This document shows positions 45,590-54,109 of a DNA stretch of 64,000 bases, one piece after another. The position numbers and the translations under genes are program-made. The notes beneath the pieces are model-generated. The model worked only from the letters and a program-made list of their open reading frames with translations, had not been told where the DNA came from and searched no databases. The stretch's first letter is position 1; each line of letters opens with the position of its first letter. This stretch comes from Streptomyces sp. SID13726 (GTDB taxonomy: Bacteria; Actinomycetota; Actinomycetes; Streptomycetales; Streptomycetaceae), in contig NZ_JAAGLY010000033.1 in assembly GCF_010548375.1 (NCBI RefSeq), positions 19,037-83,036 on the forward strand. Reading direction: 5' to 3'.

Positions 45590-46503
45590 GCCGTGGCCTC
45601 CTGGGTGTCGGTCTTGGTGAGGTCGAGGAACGCGTCGTCGAGGGTGGCGTCGACGACCCGGAGATGGTGGGCGGTGACATGGCGGCGGGCGAGCAGGGTG
45701 ATGACGGCGTTCACGGTCTCGTCGGTGCCGGAGAGGACGAGACGGCCGTCGTGGTCCTCGACCGAGGCGAGCGCGGGCAGCGCGTTCAGCTCGCGGTCGT
45801 CCAGCGGGGCGGACGGCGTGAAGCTGATGACGGTGGCGCCCGCCGAGCGCTGGATGAGACCGGCCGGGGTGTCGAGGGCGGCGACCCGGCCCTTGTCGAT
45901 CACGGCGATCCGGTCGCAGAGCCGCTGCGCCTCCTCCATGAAGTGGGTGACCAGCAGGACGGTGACGCCGTTGGCGCGGATGTCCTCGATCAGCTCCCAG
46001 GTGTCCCGGCGGGCGCGTGGGTCGAGGCCGGTGGTCAGCTCGTCCAGGACGACGATCCGGGGGTTGCCGACGAGCGCGAGCGCGATGAACAGGCGCTGCT
46101 TCTGGCCGCCGGAGAGCTTGCCGAACCGGGTGGTGAGCTTCTCGGTGAGCCCCAGGCGCTCGGCGAGCGGCCGCCAGTCGGCCGGCTTCTCGTGGAACGC
46201 GGAGTACAGCTCCAGTGCCTCGCGGACGGTGAGCTTGGCCTGGAGCTCGCTCTCCTGGAGCTGGGCGCCGAGCACGCGGGCCACGCGCGCGTGGTCAGCG
46301 ACGGGGTCGAGTCCGGTGACCCGGACGCGCCCCGCGTCGGGAACCCTCAGGCCCTCGACGCATTCGACGGTGGTGGTCTTCCCGGCGCCGTTCGGGCCAA
46401 GAATTCCAAAAATCTCGCCCTCCTCGACGGCGAAGGAGACCCCGTCGACGACGGCCCGGCCTCCGTAGGACTTGCGCAGTTCGCTGACTTCGATGACGGA
46501 CAT
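45586..46503 (-). CDS. ABC transporter ATP-binding protein (DrrA-type)
   Basis: 305 aa, ATG at 46503. Walker A GPNGAGKT, Q-loop QLQESELQAKLTV, signature LSGGQKQR, Walker B IVVLDELTTGLDP and switch His in LVTHFMEEA. In Walker B the catalytic Glu is followed by Leu instead of the usual Pro (DELTTGLD). A C-terminal ~80-residue extension is typical of drug-exporter ATPases. First gene of the four-gene ABC/two-component operon. Divergent from the ABC exporter cluster, sharing a 183-bp promoter region. Confidence 0.94.
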   Translation of the reverse strand: MSVIEVSELRKSYGGRAVVDGVSFAVEEGEIFGILGPNGAGKTTTVECVEGLRVPDAGRVRVTGLDPVADHARVARVLGAQLQESELQAKLTVREALELYSAFHEKPADWRPLAERLGLTEKLTTRFGKLSGGQKQRLFIALALVGNPRIVVLDELTTGLDPRARRDTWELIEDIRANGVTVLLVTHFMEEAQRLCDRIAVIDKGRVAALDTPAGLIQRSAGATVISFTPSAPLDDRELNALPALASVEDHDGRLVLSGTDETVNAVITLLARRHVTAHHLRVVDATLDDAFLDLTKTDTQEATA

Positions 46504-46686
46504 GGCTCCAGCGTCCCGGCGCGGGCCCCCGCGCCACATCGCCCGTCGCGCTCGACCCGGCATCAACCGATCGGTGGATGCGGCCGTACGACCCCTCGAA
46601 CACGCAGGTCGTAGGTCCGGCGACCGACTCCGGTCCGGCCAAAACTCGCTGGGCGCTGTCAGTGCCGATCCGTAGGCTCGCAGTTG

Positions 46687-48474
46687 ATGTCCACCACACA
46701 TGCACCCACCGGGAACCCCTCGGCCGTGAAGACCCTGCTGCGCCTGTGGCCGTACGTCAGGCCCGCCCGCGCGCGGCTGCTGACCGCCGCGTTCGTGGCG
46801 ATCCTCGCCTCCTGTACGGGGCTGGTGATCCCGCTCGTCCTGAAGTGGATGGTGGACGGCCCGGTCGCCGACGGGGACACGGCGGGCGTGTGGCTCGGAG
46901 CGCTGTACCTGCTGCTGCTCGGCATCGCGGAGGCGCTGCTGTTCGGGCTGCGGCGCTGGCTGGTGGCCCGCCCGCTGTCGCATGTCGAGGCCGAGATGCG
47001 GGCGGGCCTGTACAGCCGCCTCCAGCGCCTGCCGGTGGCCTTCCACGACCGCTGGGCGTCCGGCCAGCTGCTCTCCCGGGGCACCACGGACCTCATGCTG
47101 CTGCGCATGTTCCTCGCCTTCCCGCTGACGTTCCTCCTGGTCAACGGCGTGACGATCCTGGTCGGCGTGGGCATCATGCTGCTCCAGGACTGGACCCTCG
47201 GCCTGGTCATCCTCGGCCCCGCGATCCCCGTCGTCGTCACCTGCGTGGTCTTCGAGCGGCGCTACCACCTGGTGGCACGGAAGGCCCAGGACCAGATCGG
47301 CGACCTCACGACGGTCGTCGAGGAGAGCGTCCTCGGCATCCGCATCATCAAGGGCTTCGGCCGCCACAGGTCGCAGGCGCGGGCCTTTAGGGAACTGTCG
47401 GGCCGGCTGAGGGAGACCGAGCTGAGCAAGGCCCGGTTGCTGGCGACGATCTGGGCGGTCATCACCACACTCCCCGAGGCGGCCATCGCCGCCGCCCTGG
47501 TCCTGGGCTGCGTCCAGGTCGCGGACGGCGACCTGTCGGCGGGCACGCTGGTGGCGTTTCTGTCGACGGCCCTGGCACTGAGATGGCCGGTCGAGTCGAT
47601 CGGCTTCCTGCTGGCGATGAGCCAGGAGGCGGCGACGGCGACGGAGCGCTATTTCGAGGCGATGGATGAAGTACCCGAGGCGGACAGCGCCTTCAGGGGC
47701 GCGGGGACCAGCCCCCACCGGCCGTCGTCCGACAACGACGGCATCCGCTTCACCGCGGTCTCCTTCCGCTATCCGGACGCGGCCCCCGACTCCCCGCCCA
47801 CCCTGGACCGCATAGACCTCCACATCCGCCCCGGCGAATCAATGGCCCTGGTCGGCGCGACAGGCAGCGGGAAGACCACCCTCACCGCCCTGCTCCCCCG
47901 CCTCCACGAACCGACCTCCGGCCGCATCACCCTGGACGGCGAGGACATCACCGCCCTGTCCAGGCAGACGCTGCGCTCGATCGTCGCCGTGGCCTTCGAG
48001 GAACCCACCCTCTTCTCCGCCACCGTCGCCGAGAACGTCCTGATGGGCACGGACGAACGAGAACTGCGAAGAGCGCTCTCCGTGGCCCAGGCCGACTTCG
48101 CCCACGCCCTCCCCCAGGGCACCGGGACCCAGGTCGGCGAACAGGGCCTCAGCCTCTCCGGCGGCCAGCGCCAGCGCCTCGCCCTCGCGAGAGCCGTCGT
48201 CGGCAGGCCGAGGTTCCTCGTCCTGGACGACCCGCTGTCCGCCCTGGACGTCCACACCGAGGCCGCGGTCGAGGCCGCGCTGCGGGACGTGCTCGCGGAC
48301 ACCACCGCGCTGATCGTCGCCCACCGCCCCTCCACCGTGCAGCTCGCCGACCGCGTCGCCCTGCTGTCGGACGGCCGCATCACCGCCGTCGGCACCCACC
48401 ACGAACTCCTGCACACCAACGCCGAGTACGCGCACCTGATGTCCGGGTCCGGGGAAACGGAGGACGCCCGATGA
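46687..48474 (+). CDS. ABC exporter half-transporter (heterodimer 1, subunit A)
   Basis: 595 aa from ATG at 46687 (a TTG directly precedes it). Six-helix exporter domain followed by an ATPase: Walker A GATGSGKT, intact signature LSGGQRQR, and Walker B FLVLDDPLSALD, where Asp replaces the catalytic Glu. That change marks the non-hydrolysing half-site seen in heterodimeric exporters. A short hairpin repeat is embedded in the linker between the two domains (47694-47717, peptide AFRGAGTSPHRPSS). The next gene overlaps by 4 bp (ATGA) and should supply the other half. Substrate unknown. Confidence 0.92.
   Translation: MSTTHAPTGNPSAVKTLLRLWPYVRPARARLLTAAFVAILASCTGLVIPLVLKWMVDGPVADGDTAGVWLGALYLLLLGIAEALLFGLRRWLVARPLSHVEAEMRAGLYSRLQRLPVAFHDRWASGQLLSRGTTDLMLLRMFLAFPLTFLLVNGVTILVGVGIMLLQDWTLGLVILGPAIPVVVTCVVFERRYHLVARKAQDQIGDLTTVVEESVLGIRIIKGFGRHRSQARAFRELSGRLRETELSKARLLATIWAVITTLPEAAIAAALVLGCVQVADGDLSAGTLVAFLSTALALRWPVESIGFLLAMSQEAATATERYFEAMDEVPEADSAFRGAGTSPHRPSSDNDGIRFTAVSFRYPDAAPDSPPTLDRIDLHIRPGESMALVGATGSGKTTLTALLPRLHEPTSGRITLDGEDITALSRQTLRSIVAVAFEEPTLFSATVAENVLMGTDERELRRALSVAQADFAHALPQGTGTQVGEQGLSLSGGQRQRLALARAVVGRPRFLVLDDPLSALDVHTEAAVEAALRDVLADTTALIVAHRPSTVQLADRVALLSDGRITAVGTHHELLHTNAEYAHLMSGSGETEDAR
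47694..47717 (+). repeat. Short GC-rich hairpin repeat, copy 2 (inside a coding sequence)
   Basis: caggggcgcggggaccagcc plus a run of c. Matches copy 1 at 39003-39034 except for loss of the inner arm. It sits in frame in the linker between the membrane and ATPase domains of the ABC exporter, where extra residues would be tolerated. Confidence 0.7.
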
Positions 48475-50333
48475 CGGCCCCCACCACGTCCGCGCCCACC
48501 ACGGCGGAGGACCCCGAGCTGCCGGGACCCGAGCACTCCGACGACGCCTTCGACCAGGACCGGCTGCCCGCTCCCCCGCACGCCACCGCCCTCCTGCTGC
48601 GCTCGCTGCTCGCCCCGATGAAGGCGCGGGTCACCGTCACGACCCTGCTCCTGCTGCTCCAGCAGGCGGCCGTGCAGGCGGGCCCGCTGCTGGTGGCGTA
48701 CGCGATCGACCGGGCCGTGCCCGCGTTCCGGGACCACGACAACGGCCCGCTGATCGCGGTGGGCGCCGGCTATCTGCTGTGCGCGCTGGCCTCCGGGGCG
48801 CTCCAGTACGCGTTCATCCGGGCCTCCGCGCGCGTCAACCAGGACGTGCTGCTCGACCTGCGCGGCCGGATCTTCCGGCACGCGCAGGCGCTGAGCATCG
48901 ACTTCCACGAGCGCTACACCTCGGGCCGGCTCATCTCCCGTTCCACCGCGGACGTGGAGTCCCTGCGCGAACTGCTCGACGAGGGCCTCCAGGAACTCGT
49001 CACCGTGATCCTGTCGTTCCTGTACATCTCCGCGCTGCTGCTCTGGCTGGACCTGGGGCTCGGCGCGGTCGCGGTGGCGTCCTTCGTGCCGCTGTACGGG
49101 CTGGTGCGGCTCTACCAGCGCCGGGCCGGGCGGGTGTACCGGAAGCGGTCGACCGCGATCGCCGCGGTGATCGTGAAGTTCGTGGAGACGATGAACGGCA
49201 TCCGCCCGGTGCGCGCGTTCCGCCGCGAGGCCGCCAACGACGCCGACTTCGGCGCACTGAACAAGCGCCACGAGCGGGTCAACGGCGACGCGCTCCTGGA
49301 GATGGCCCGCTATGTCGTCGGTTCCCGGCTGGTCGCCAACACGGCCGTCGCGGGGATCGTGCTGTGGGGCGCCTACCGGGTGGCGCAGGGCTCGCTGGAG
49401 CTGGGTGTGCTGGCGGCCGCGGTGCTGTATCTGCGGCGGCTGTACGACCCCATCGACCGGCTGGGCATGTTCCTGAACTCCTACCAGTCGGCGGCGGCCT
49501 CCCTGGAGAAGATCGCGGGTCTGCTGGCCCAGACCCCGACCGTGCCGGAGCCGTCGGCTCCCCGGCAGCTCCCGGCACCGGAGTCCGCGGACCGTCCGGG
49601 CCGCCAGGTGGTCTTCGAGGGTGTCTCCTTCGGCTACCGCACCGGCGGCGAGGTGCTGCCCCGCTTCGACCTGACGCTCCCCGCCGGGCAGACCGTCGCG
49701 GTGGTCGGCTCGACCGGCGCCGGGAAGTCGACCCTCGCCAAGCTCCTCGCGCGTTTCTACGACCCCTCGCGGGGCCGGGTCCTCCTCGACGGCGTCGATC
49801 TGCGCGAGCTGGCGGTGCCCGAACTGCGGTGCGGGGTGGTCATGGTGACGCAGGAGGCGTTCCTGTTCTCCGGCACGGTCGCCGAGAACATCACGATCGG
49901 CCGCCCGGACGCCACGCGCGAGGAGATCGAGCGGGCCGCGAAGGCGATCGGCGCGCACGACTTCATCAGCGCCCTGCCCGACGGCTACGACACGGACGTA
50001 CGCAAGCGGGGCGGCCGTATCTCGGCGGGCCAGCGGCAACTCGTGGCGTTCGCGCGGGCGTTGCTCGCCGATCCGGCGGTGCTGATCCTGGACGAGGCGA
50101 CCAGTTCGCTGGACATCCCGGGCGAGCGGGCGGTGCAGCGCGCGATGTCGACGGTCCTGAAGGGCCGTACCGCGGTGGTGATCGCCCACCGGCTGTCGAC
50201 CGTCGAGATCGCCGACCGGGTCCTGGTCATGGAGCACGGCCGGATCGTGGAGGACGGGGCGCCGGCCGAACTCATCGCGGGCACAGGGCGGTTCGCGGAC
50301 CTGCACCGGGCGTGGCGGGACAGCCTGGCGTGA
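48471..50333 (+). CDS. ABC exporter half-transporter (heterodimer 1, subunit B)
   Basis: 620 aa, ATG at 48471 overlapping the previous stop. An acidic, Pro-rich N-terminus (~35 residues) precedes six membrane helices. Walker A GSTGAGKS, Walker B VLILDEATSSLD with the catalytic Glu intact, and switch His in VIAHRLS. The signature is ISAGQRQL instead of LSGGQ. With subunit A it forms one fully competent site (B's Walker motifs with A's LSGGQ) and one weak site, as in TM287/288-type exporters. Its stop codon lies in the first of four 21-bp tandem repeats. Confidence 0.92.
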   Translation: MTAPTTSAPTTAEDPELPGPEHSDDAFDQDRLPAPPHATALLLRSLLAPMKARVTVTTLLLLLQQAAVQAGPLLVAYAIDRAVPAFRDHDNGPLIAVGAGYLLCALASGALQYAFIRASARVNQDVLLDLRGRIFRHAQALSIDFHERYTSGRLISRSTADVESLRELLDEGLQELVTVILSFLYISALLLWLDLGLGAVAVASFVPLYGLVRLYQRRAGRVYRKRSTAIAAVIVKFVETMNGIRPVRAFRREAANDADFGALNKRHERVNGDALLEMARYVVGSRLVANTAVAGIVLWGAYRVAQGSLELGVLAAAVLYLRRLYDPIDRLGMFLNSYQSAAASLEKIAGLLAQTPTVPEPSAPRQLPAPESADRPGRQVVFEGVSFGYRTGGEVLPRFDLTLPAGQTVAVVGSTGAGKSTLAKLLARFYDPSRGRVLLDGVDLRELAVPELRCGVVMVTQEAFLFSGTVAENITIGRPDATREEIERAAKAIGAHDFISALPDGYDTDVRKRGGRISAGQRQLVAFARALLADPAVLILDEATSSLDIPGERAVQRAMSTVLKGRTAVVIAHRLSTVEIADRVLVMEHGRIVEDGAPAELIAGTGRFADLHRAWRDSLA

Positions 50334-50410
50334 CCTGCCCGGGGTCCGGCGCGACCCACCAGGGCTCCGGCGTGACCTACCAGGGCTCCGGCGTGACCTA
50401 CCAGGGGGAC
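50327..50410 (+). repeat. Four 21-bp tandem repeats at an ABC gene junction
   Basis: Units at 50327-50347, 50348-50368, 50369-50389 and 50390-50410, typified by ggcgtgacctaccagggctc plus one base. The first unit contains the stop of the upstream gene. The last carries the AGGGGGAC ribosome-binding site for the GTG at 50413. This is the only non-overlapping junction among the four exporter genes. Confidence 0.9.
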
Positions 50411-50412
50411 GA

Positions 50413-52131
50413 GTGATCGACGCGTACGAGGATCCGGGCACGCCCGACGTCCGGGGCGGCTGGCGGTATCTGTGGTGGCTGGTGCGCCGGCAGCCGGGGC
50501 GGTGTGCCGCGGGGGCGCTGCTGGGCAGTACCTGGATGGTGCTGCTGGCGGCGACGCCGTATCTGATGGCGAAGGCGATCGACGAGGGCCTGGAGCCGGG
50601 CGACTGGGGCGCGCTCACCGGCTGGAGCGTCGCGCTGTTCGTGGTGGGCTCCTTCAACGCCTGGCTGAGCATCATGCGGCACCGCACGATGACCCGGGTG
50701 CGGATGGACGCCAACTTCCGCACGGTCAAGGTGGTCGTGGGCCAGGCGGTGCGGCTCGGGGCCGCGCTCTCGCGCCGGGCCGGGGCCGGGGAGGTCGTCA
50801 CGATCGGCGTGGGCGACGTGCAGACGATCGCCACCGCGCTCACGGTGGTTGGCCCGGGTGTCGGCGCGTGTGTCGCCTACCTCGCGGTGGCCGCCGTACT
50901 GGTGTCGGTCTCCCCGCTCCTCGCGACCGTGGTGCTGCTCGGCATCCCGGCGATCGTCCTCCTGGTCGGCCCGCTGCTGTCCCGCCTCCAGGGCGCCGAG
51001 ACGGAGTACCGCGAACGCCAGGGTGTCCTCACCGCCCGTATCGCCGACCTCGCGGGCGGCCTGCGCGTCCTCAACGGCCTGGGCGGCAAGGGCCTGGTCG
51101 CCGACGCCTTCCACCGCGACAGCGGGCACCTGCGGGCCCAGGGCTACCGGGTCGGCGCGGTCACCAGCTGGGTCCAGGCCCTCGGTGTCGGTCTGCCCAC
51201 CCTGTTCCTCGCCGTGGTCACCTGGATGGCGGCCCGCCTGGCCGCCCAAGGGGACATCACCATCGGCGAGTTGGTGGCGGTGTACGGCTATGTCGCGGTG
51301 CTGGTGGGCCCGGTGGCGTTCTGGGTGGAGTGCGGATACCAACTGAGCCGGGGTGTCGTGGCCGCCCGCAGGGTCGTCGGCTTCCTGCGCCTGGAGCCAC
51401 TGGAGGACAGGGGCACGAAGGACGCCCCGACGGAACCCTCGGTCCTGCACGACCCGGACTCGGGCGTGAACATCCTCCCGGGCCGCCTGACAGCCCTCGC
51501 CTCGGCCCGCCCGGCGGACACGGCGGCGGTACTGGACCGGGTGGCCCGCTACACCCCGTCCCGGGCGACCTGGGCGGGAGTGCCGATGGACGAGATCAGG
51601 CTGCCCCGGATCAGACAGCACATCCTGCTGGCGGACCACGAGGCGGACCTGTTCGCAGGAACACTGGCCGAGGTCATTGAGCCCCCTAGGAGCGCGGGGA
51701 ACCGCGCGACCAGCCACGACGAACGCGCAGCCGCCCTGCACGCAGCCGTGGCGGACGACATCGCGCAGGCCCTCCCGGACGGCCTCGACTCACCGATGGA
51801 CGCCCAGGCCCGCAACCTCTCCGGCGGCCAGCGCCAACGCATCCGGCTCACCAGAGCCCTCCTCGCCGACCCGGAGGTCCTCCTCGCCGTGGATCCCACC
51901 TCCGCCCTGGACGCCCACACGGAAGCCCTGGTGGCCAAGCGCCTGCGAGAGGCCAGGGCGGGCCGCACCACAGTCGTCACCACCACCTCCCCGCTCGTCC
52001 TCGACCACGCCGACACGGTCCACTACCTGGTCGACGGCAGACTCGCGGCGACCGGCACCCACCAGCAACTCCTCATCGCGGAACCGGGATACCGCGCCCT
52101 GGTCGCGAGGGACGTGGAGGTCATGAAGTGA
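50413..52131 (+). CDS. ABC exporter half-transporter with degenerate ATP site (heterodimer 2, subunit A)
   Basis: 572 aa, GTG at 50413 behind AGGGGGAC. Normal six-helix membrane domain. In the ATPase domain the Walker A loop is absent: the expected place reads LTALASARPADTAAV with no G-x-G-K-S/T. Walker B is LLAVDPTSALD, lacking the catalytic Glu. The signature LSGGQRQR is perfect. A hairpin repeat lies between the Q-loop region and the signature (51687-51715, peptide PRSAGNRATSHD). By itself it cannot bind ATP normally, but it can complete the site of its partner, encoded by the next gene (GTGA overlap). Substrate unknown. Confidence 0.9.
   Translation: MIDAYEDPGTPDVRGGWRYLWWLVRRQPGRCAAGALLGSTWMVLLAATPYLMAKAIDEGLEPGDWGALTGWSVALFVVGSFNAWLSIMRHRTMTRVRMDANFRTVKVVVGQAVRLGAALSRRAGAGEVVTIGVGDVQTIATALTVVGPGVGACVAYLAVAAVLVSVSPLLATVVLLGIPAIVLLVGPLLSRLQGAETEYRERQGVLTARIADLAGGLRVLNGLGGKGLVADAFHRDSGHLRAQGYRVGAVTSWVQALGVGLPTLFLAVVTWMAARLAAQGDITIGELVAVYGYVAVLVGPVAFWVECGYQLSRGVVAARRVVGFLRLEPLEDRGTKDAPTEPSVLHDPDSGVNILPGRLTALASARPADTAAVLDRVARYTPSRATWAGVPMDEIRLPRIRQHILLADHEADLFAGTLAEVIEPPRSAGNRATSHDERAAALHAAVADDIAQALPDGLDSPMDAQARNLSGGQRQRIRLTRALLADPEVLLAVDPTSALDAHTEALVAKRLREARAGRTTVVTTTSPLVLDHADTVHYLVDGRLAATGTHQQLLIAEPGYRALVARDVEVMK
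51687..51715 (+). repeat. Short GC-rich hairpin repeat, copy 3 (inside a coding sequence)
   Basis: Contains gcgcggggaaccgcgcgacc, identical over that length to the intergenic copy at 39003-39034. It is in frame within the ATPase domain of the degenerate ABC half-transporter, between residues IEPPR and SHDER. Confidence 0.75.
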
Positions 52132-53882
52132 GCAGCGGTCAGCTCCCCGTCGCCGACCAGCCGGCCATCCGGCGCGCCTCCCTCCGGCTGATCCGCCAGG
52201 ACTCCCGCGCCTTCACCGCCGTACTCGCCCTGAACGCCCTCGCCGCCGTGACCGGTCTCGCCGGCCCCTGGCTGCTGGGCCGGATCATCGACGAGGTCCG
52301 GGCCGGCACGACGGTGGCCGCCGTGGACCGGCTCTCCCTCGTCCTCGTGGGGTGCGCGGGCATCCAGCTCCTGCTGGCCCGCTGGGCCCGCTACGTCGGC
52401 CACCGGTTCGGCGAACGCACCCTCGCCCGGATCCGCGAGGAGTTCGTGGACCGCGCGCTCGCGCTGCCCGCCTCGGTGGTGGAGCGGGCCGGCACCGGCG
52501 ACCTCACCGCGCGTGGCACCGCGGACGTCGCCACCGTGGGGACCACGCTGCGTGACGCGGGCCCCGAACTGTTCATCAACTCCGTGCAGTTCGTCTTCCT
52601 GTTCGCGGCGGTCTTCTTCCTGGACCCGCTGCTCGGCGCGGTCGGCGTGTTCGGTCTGCTGCCGATCTGGTGCGCCCTGCGCTGGTATCTGCGGCGGGCC
52701 AGGGACGGCTATCTGGCCGAGGGCGCGGCGACCTCCGAGGTGGCGGAGATCCTCGCGGCGACCGCGTCGGGCGCCCGCACGGTCGAGGCGCTCCGGCTCC
52801 AGGAGCGCAGGATCGGGGCGAGCCGGGACGCCCTCGACACGGCCCGCCGCACCCGACTGCACACCCTCTATCTGCGCAGTGTGTTCTTCCCGGTGGTGGA
52901 GGTGGCGTACGTCCTTCCGGTGGCGGGCGTGCTGCTGGTCGGCGGGCTGCTGCACGCGCGGGGTGTGCTGAGTCTGGGCTCGGTCGTGGCGGCGGCGCTG
53001 TATCTGCAGCAGCTGGTCAACCCGCTCGACCAGATCCTGGTGCGGGTGGAGCAACTCCAGTCCAGCGGTGCCTCGTTCGCCCGCGTGGAGGGCCTGGCCG
53101 GGGCGCCGCGCGGCGACTCGAAGGACTCCGCGGCGCCCGCCGACGACCGCATCGACGTCGTCGACGTGCGCTACTCCTACGGGCGCGGTGGCGAGGTGCT
53201 GCACGGTGTCGACCTGACCGTGCGCCCGGGTGAACGGCTCGCGGTGGTGGGTCCTTCGGGTGCCGGGAAGACCACGCTGAGCAGGCTGCTGGCCGGGGTG
53301 GACGCGCCGACGTCCGGCTCGGTGACCGTCGGCGGGGTCCCGGTCGTCGGTCTCGGTCCCGAGCGGCTGCGCCGTCAGGTGGTCCTGGTCACCCAGGAGC
53401 ACCATGTCTTCCTGGGCACGGTCCGCGACAACCTCCTCATCGCCGAACCCGGCGCCGGGGACGAGGAGTTGTGGGCCGCCCTGGCCGCCGTGGGGGCCGA
53501 CGGGTGGGTGCGGGAGCTGCCGGAGGGGCTCGGCACCGCGCTGGGCGCGGACGGCCGGCGGACGGACGGCTCGCAGGCGCAGCAACTCGCCCTGGCGCGG
53601 GTGGTGCTGGCGGACCCGCACACGCTGATCCTGGACGAGGCGACCGCGTTGCTCGATCCCACGACCGCGCGGCACACCGAGCGCGCCCTGGCCGCCGTAC
53701 TGGAGGGGCGTACGGTCATCGCCATCGCGCACCGGCTGCACACCGCGCACGACGCGGACCGGGTGGCGGTGATGGAGGACGGCCTGCTGACCGAACTCGG
53801 CACCCATGACGAGCTGGTGGCGGCCGACGGTGCGTACGCGGCGCTGTGGGGTTCGTGGCACGGAGGGCCGGGCGGCAGCTGA
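52128..53882 (+). CDS. ABC exporter half-transporter (heterodimer 2, subunit B)
   Basis: 584 aa, GTG at 52128 overlapping the previous stop (GTGA). Six membrane helices, then Walker A GPSGAGKT, Walker B TLILDEATALLD and switch His AIAHRLH, all intact. The signature motif is degenerate: RTDGSQAQQLALARV in place of LSGGQ. This complements the neighbour exactly, since the partner has the good signature and this subunit the good Walker motifs, giving a single competent ATP site per dimer. Last gene of the four-gene exporter cluster. Substrate unknown; a peptide or lipid-like natural product is typical. Confidence 0.92.
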   Translation: MSSGQLPVADQPAIRRASLRLIRQDSRAFTAVLALNALAAVTGLAGPWLLGRIIDEVRAGTTVAAVDRLSLVLVGCAGIQLLLARWARYVGHRFGERTLARIREEFVDRALALPASVVERAGTGDLTARGTADVATVGTTLRDAGPELFINSVQFVFLFAAVFFLDPLLGAVGVFGLLPIWCALRWYLRRARDGYLAEGAATSEVAEILAATASGARTVEALRLQERRIGASRDALDTARRTRLHTLYLRSVFFPVVEVAYVLPVAGVLLVGGLLHARGVLSLGSVVAAALYLQQLVNPLDQILVRVEQLQSSGASFARVEGLAGAPRGDSKDSAAPADDRIDVVDVRYSYGRGGEVLHGVDLTVRPGERLAVVGPSGAGKTTLSRLLAGVDAPTSGSVTVGGVPVVGLGPERLRRQVVLVTQEHHVFLGTVRDNLLIAEPGAGDEELWAALAAVGADGWVRELPEGLGTALGADGRRTDGSQAQQLALARVVLADPHTLILDEATALLDPTTARHTERALAAVLEGRTVIAIAHRLHTAHDADRVAVMEDGLLTELGTHDELVAADGAYAALWGSWHGGPGGS

Positions 53883-54043
53883 TCTCCGGACCGTATATCG
53901 AACATGAACTACCGGACAACGAACCGTTTCCGGCCAACTTTCTGACGCGCTCCTGACAGACAGCGCAATCCACTGCCACTCTTCCCACGGCAACTTCACA
54001 GCAACCCCACAGCAACACCGTTCTGCGTACCTCCATGTTGTGC

Positions 54044-54067
54044 CCGGACGGTCGACCCACCGTCCGG
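54044..54067 (+). promoter_or_regulatory. Hairpin in the leader of the first M4 protease gene
   Basis: Perfect 9-bp inverted repeat ccggacggt (54044-54052) and accgtccgg (54059-54067), 42 bp before the start codon. The leader upstream also has the words caacttcacagcaacccc, and a related cacaacttcacaaccacccc precedes the second protease gene. Possibly an operator or a 5' stabilising stem. Confidence 0.4.
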
Positions 54068-54109
54068 TCTCCCCAGGCCGTGCGATCCGCGGCCGCGCAG
54101 AAGGAGTCA

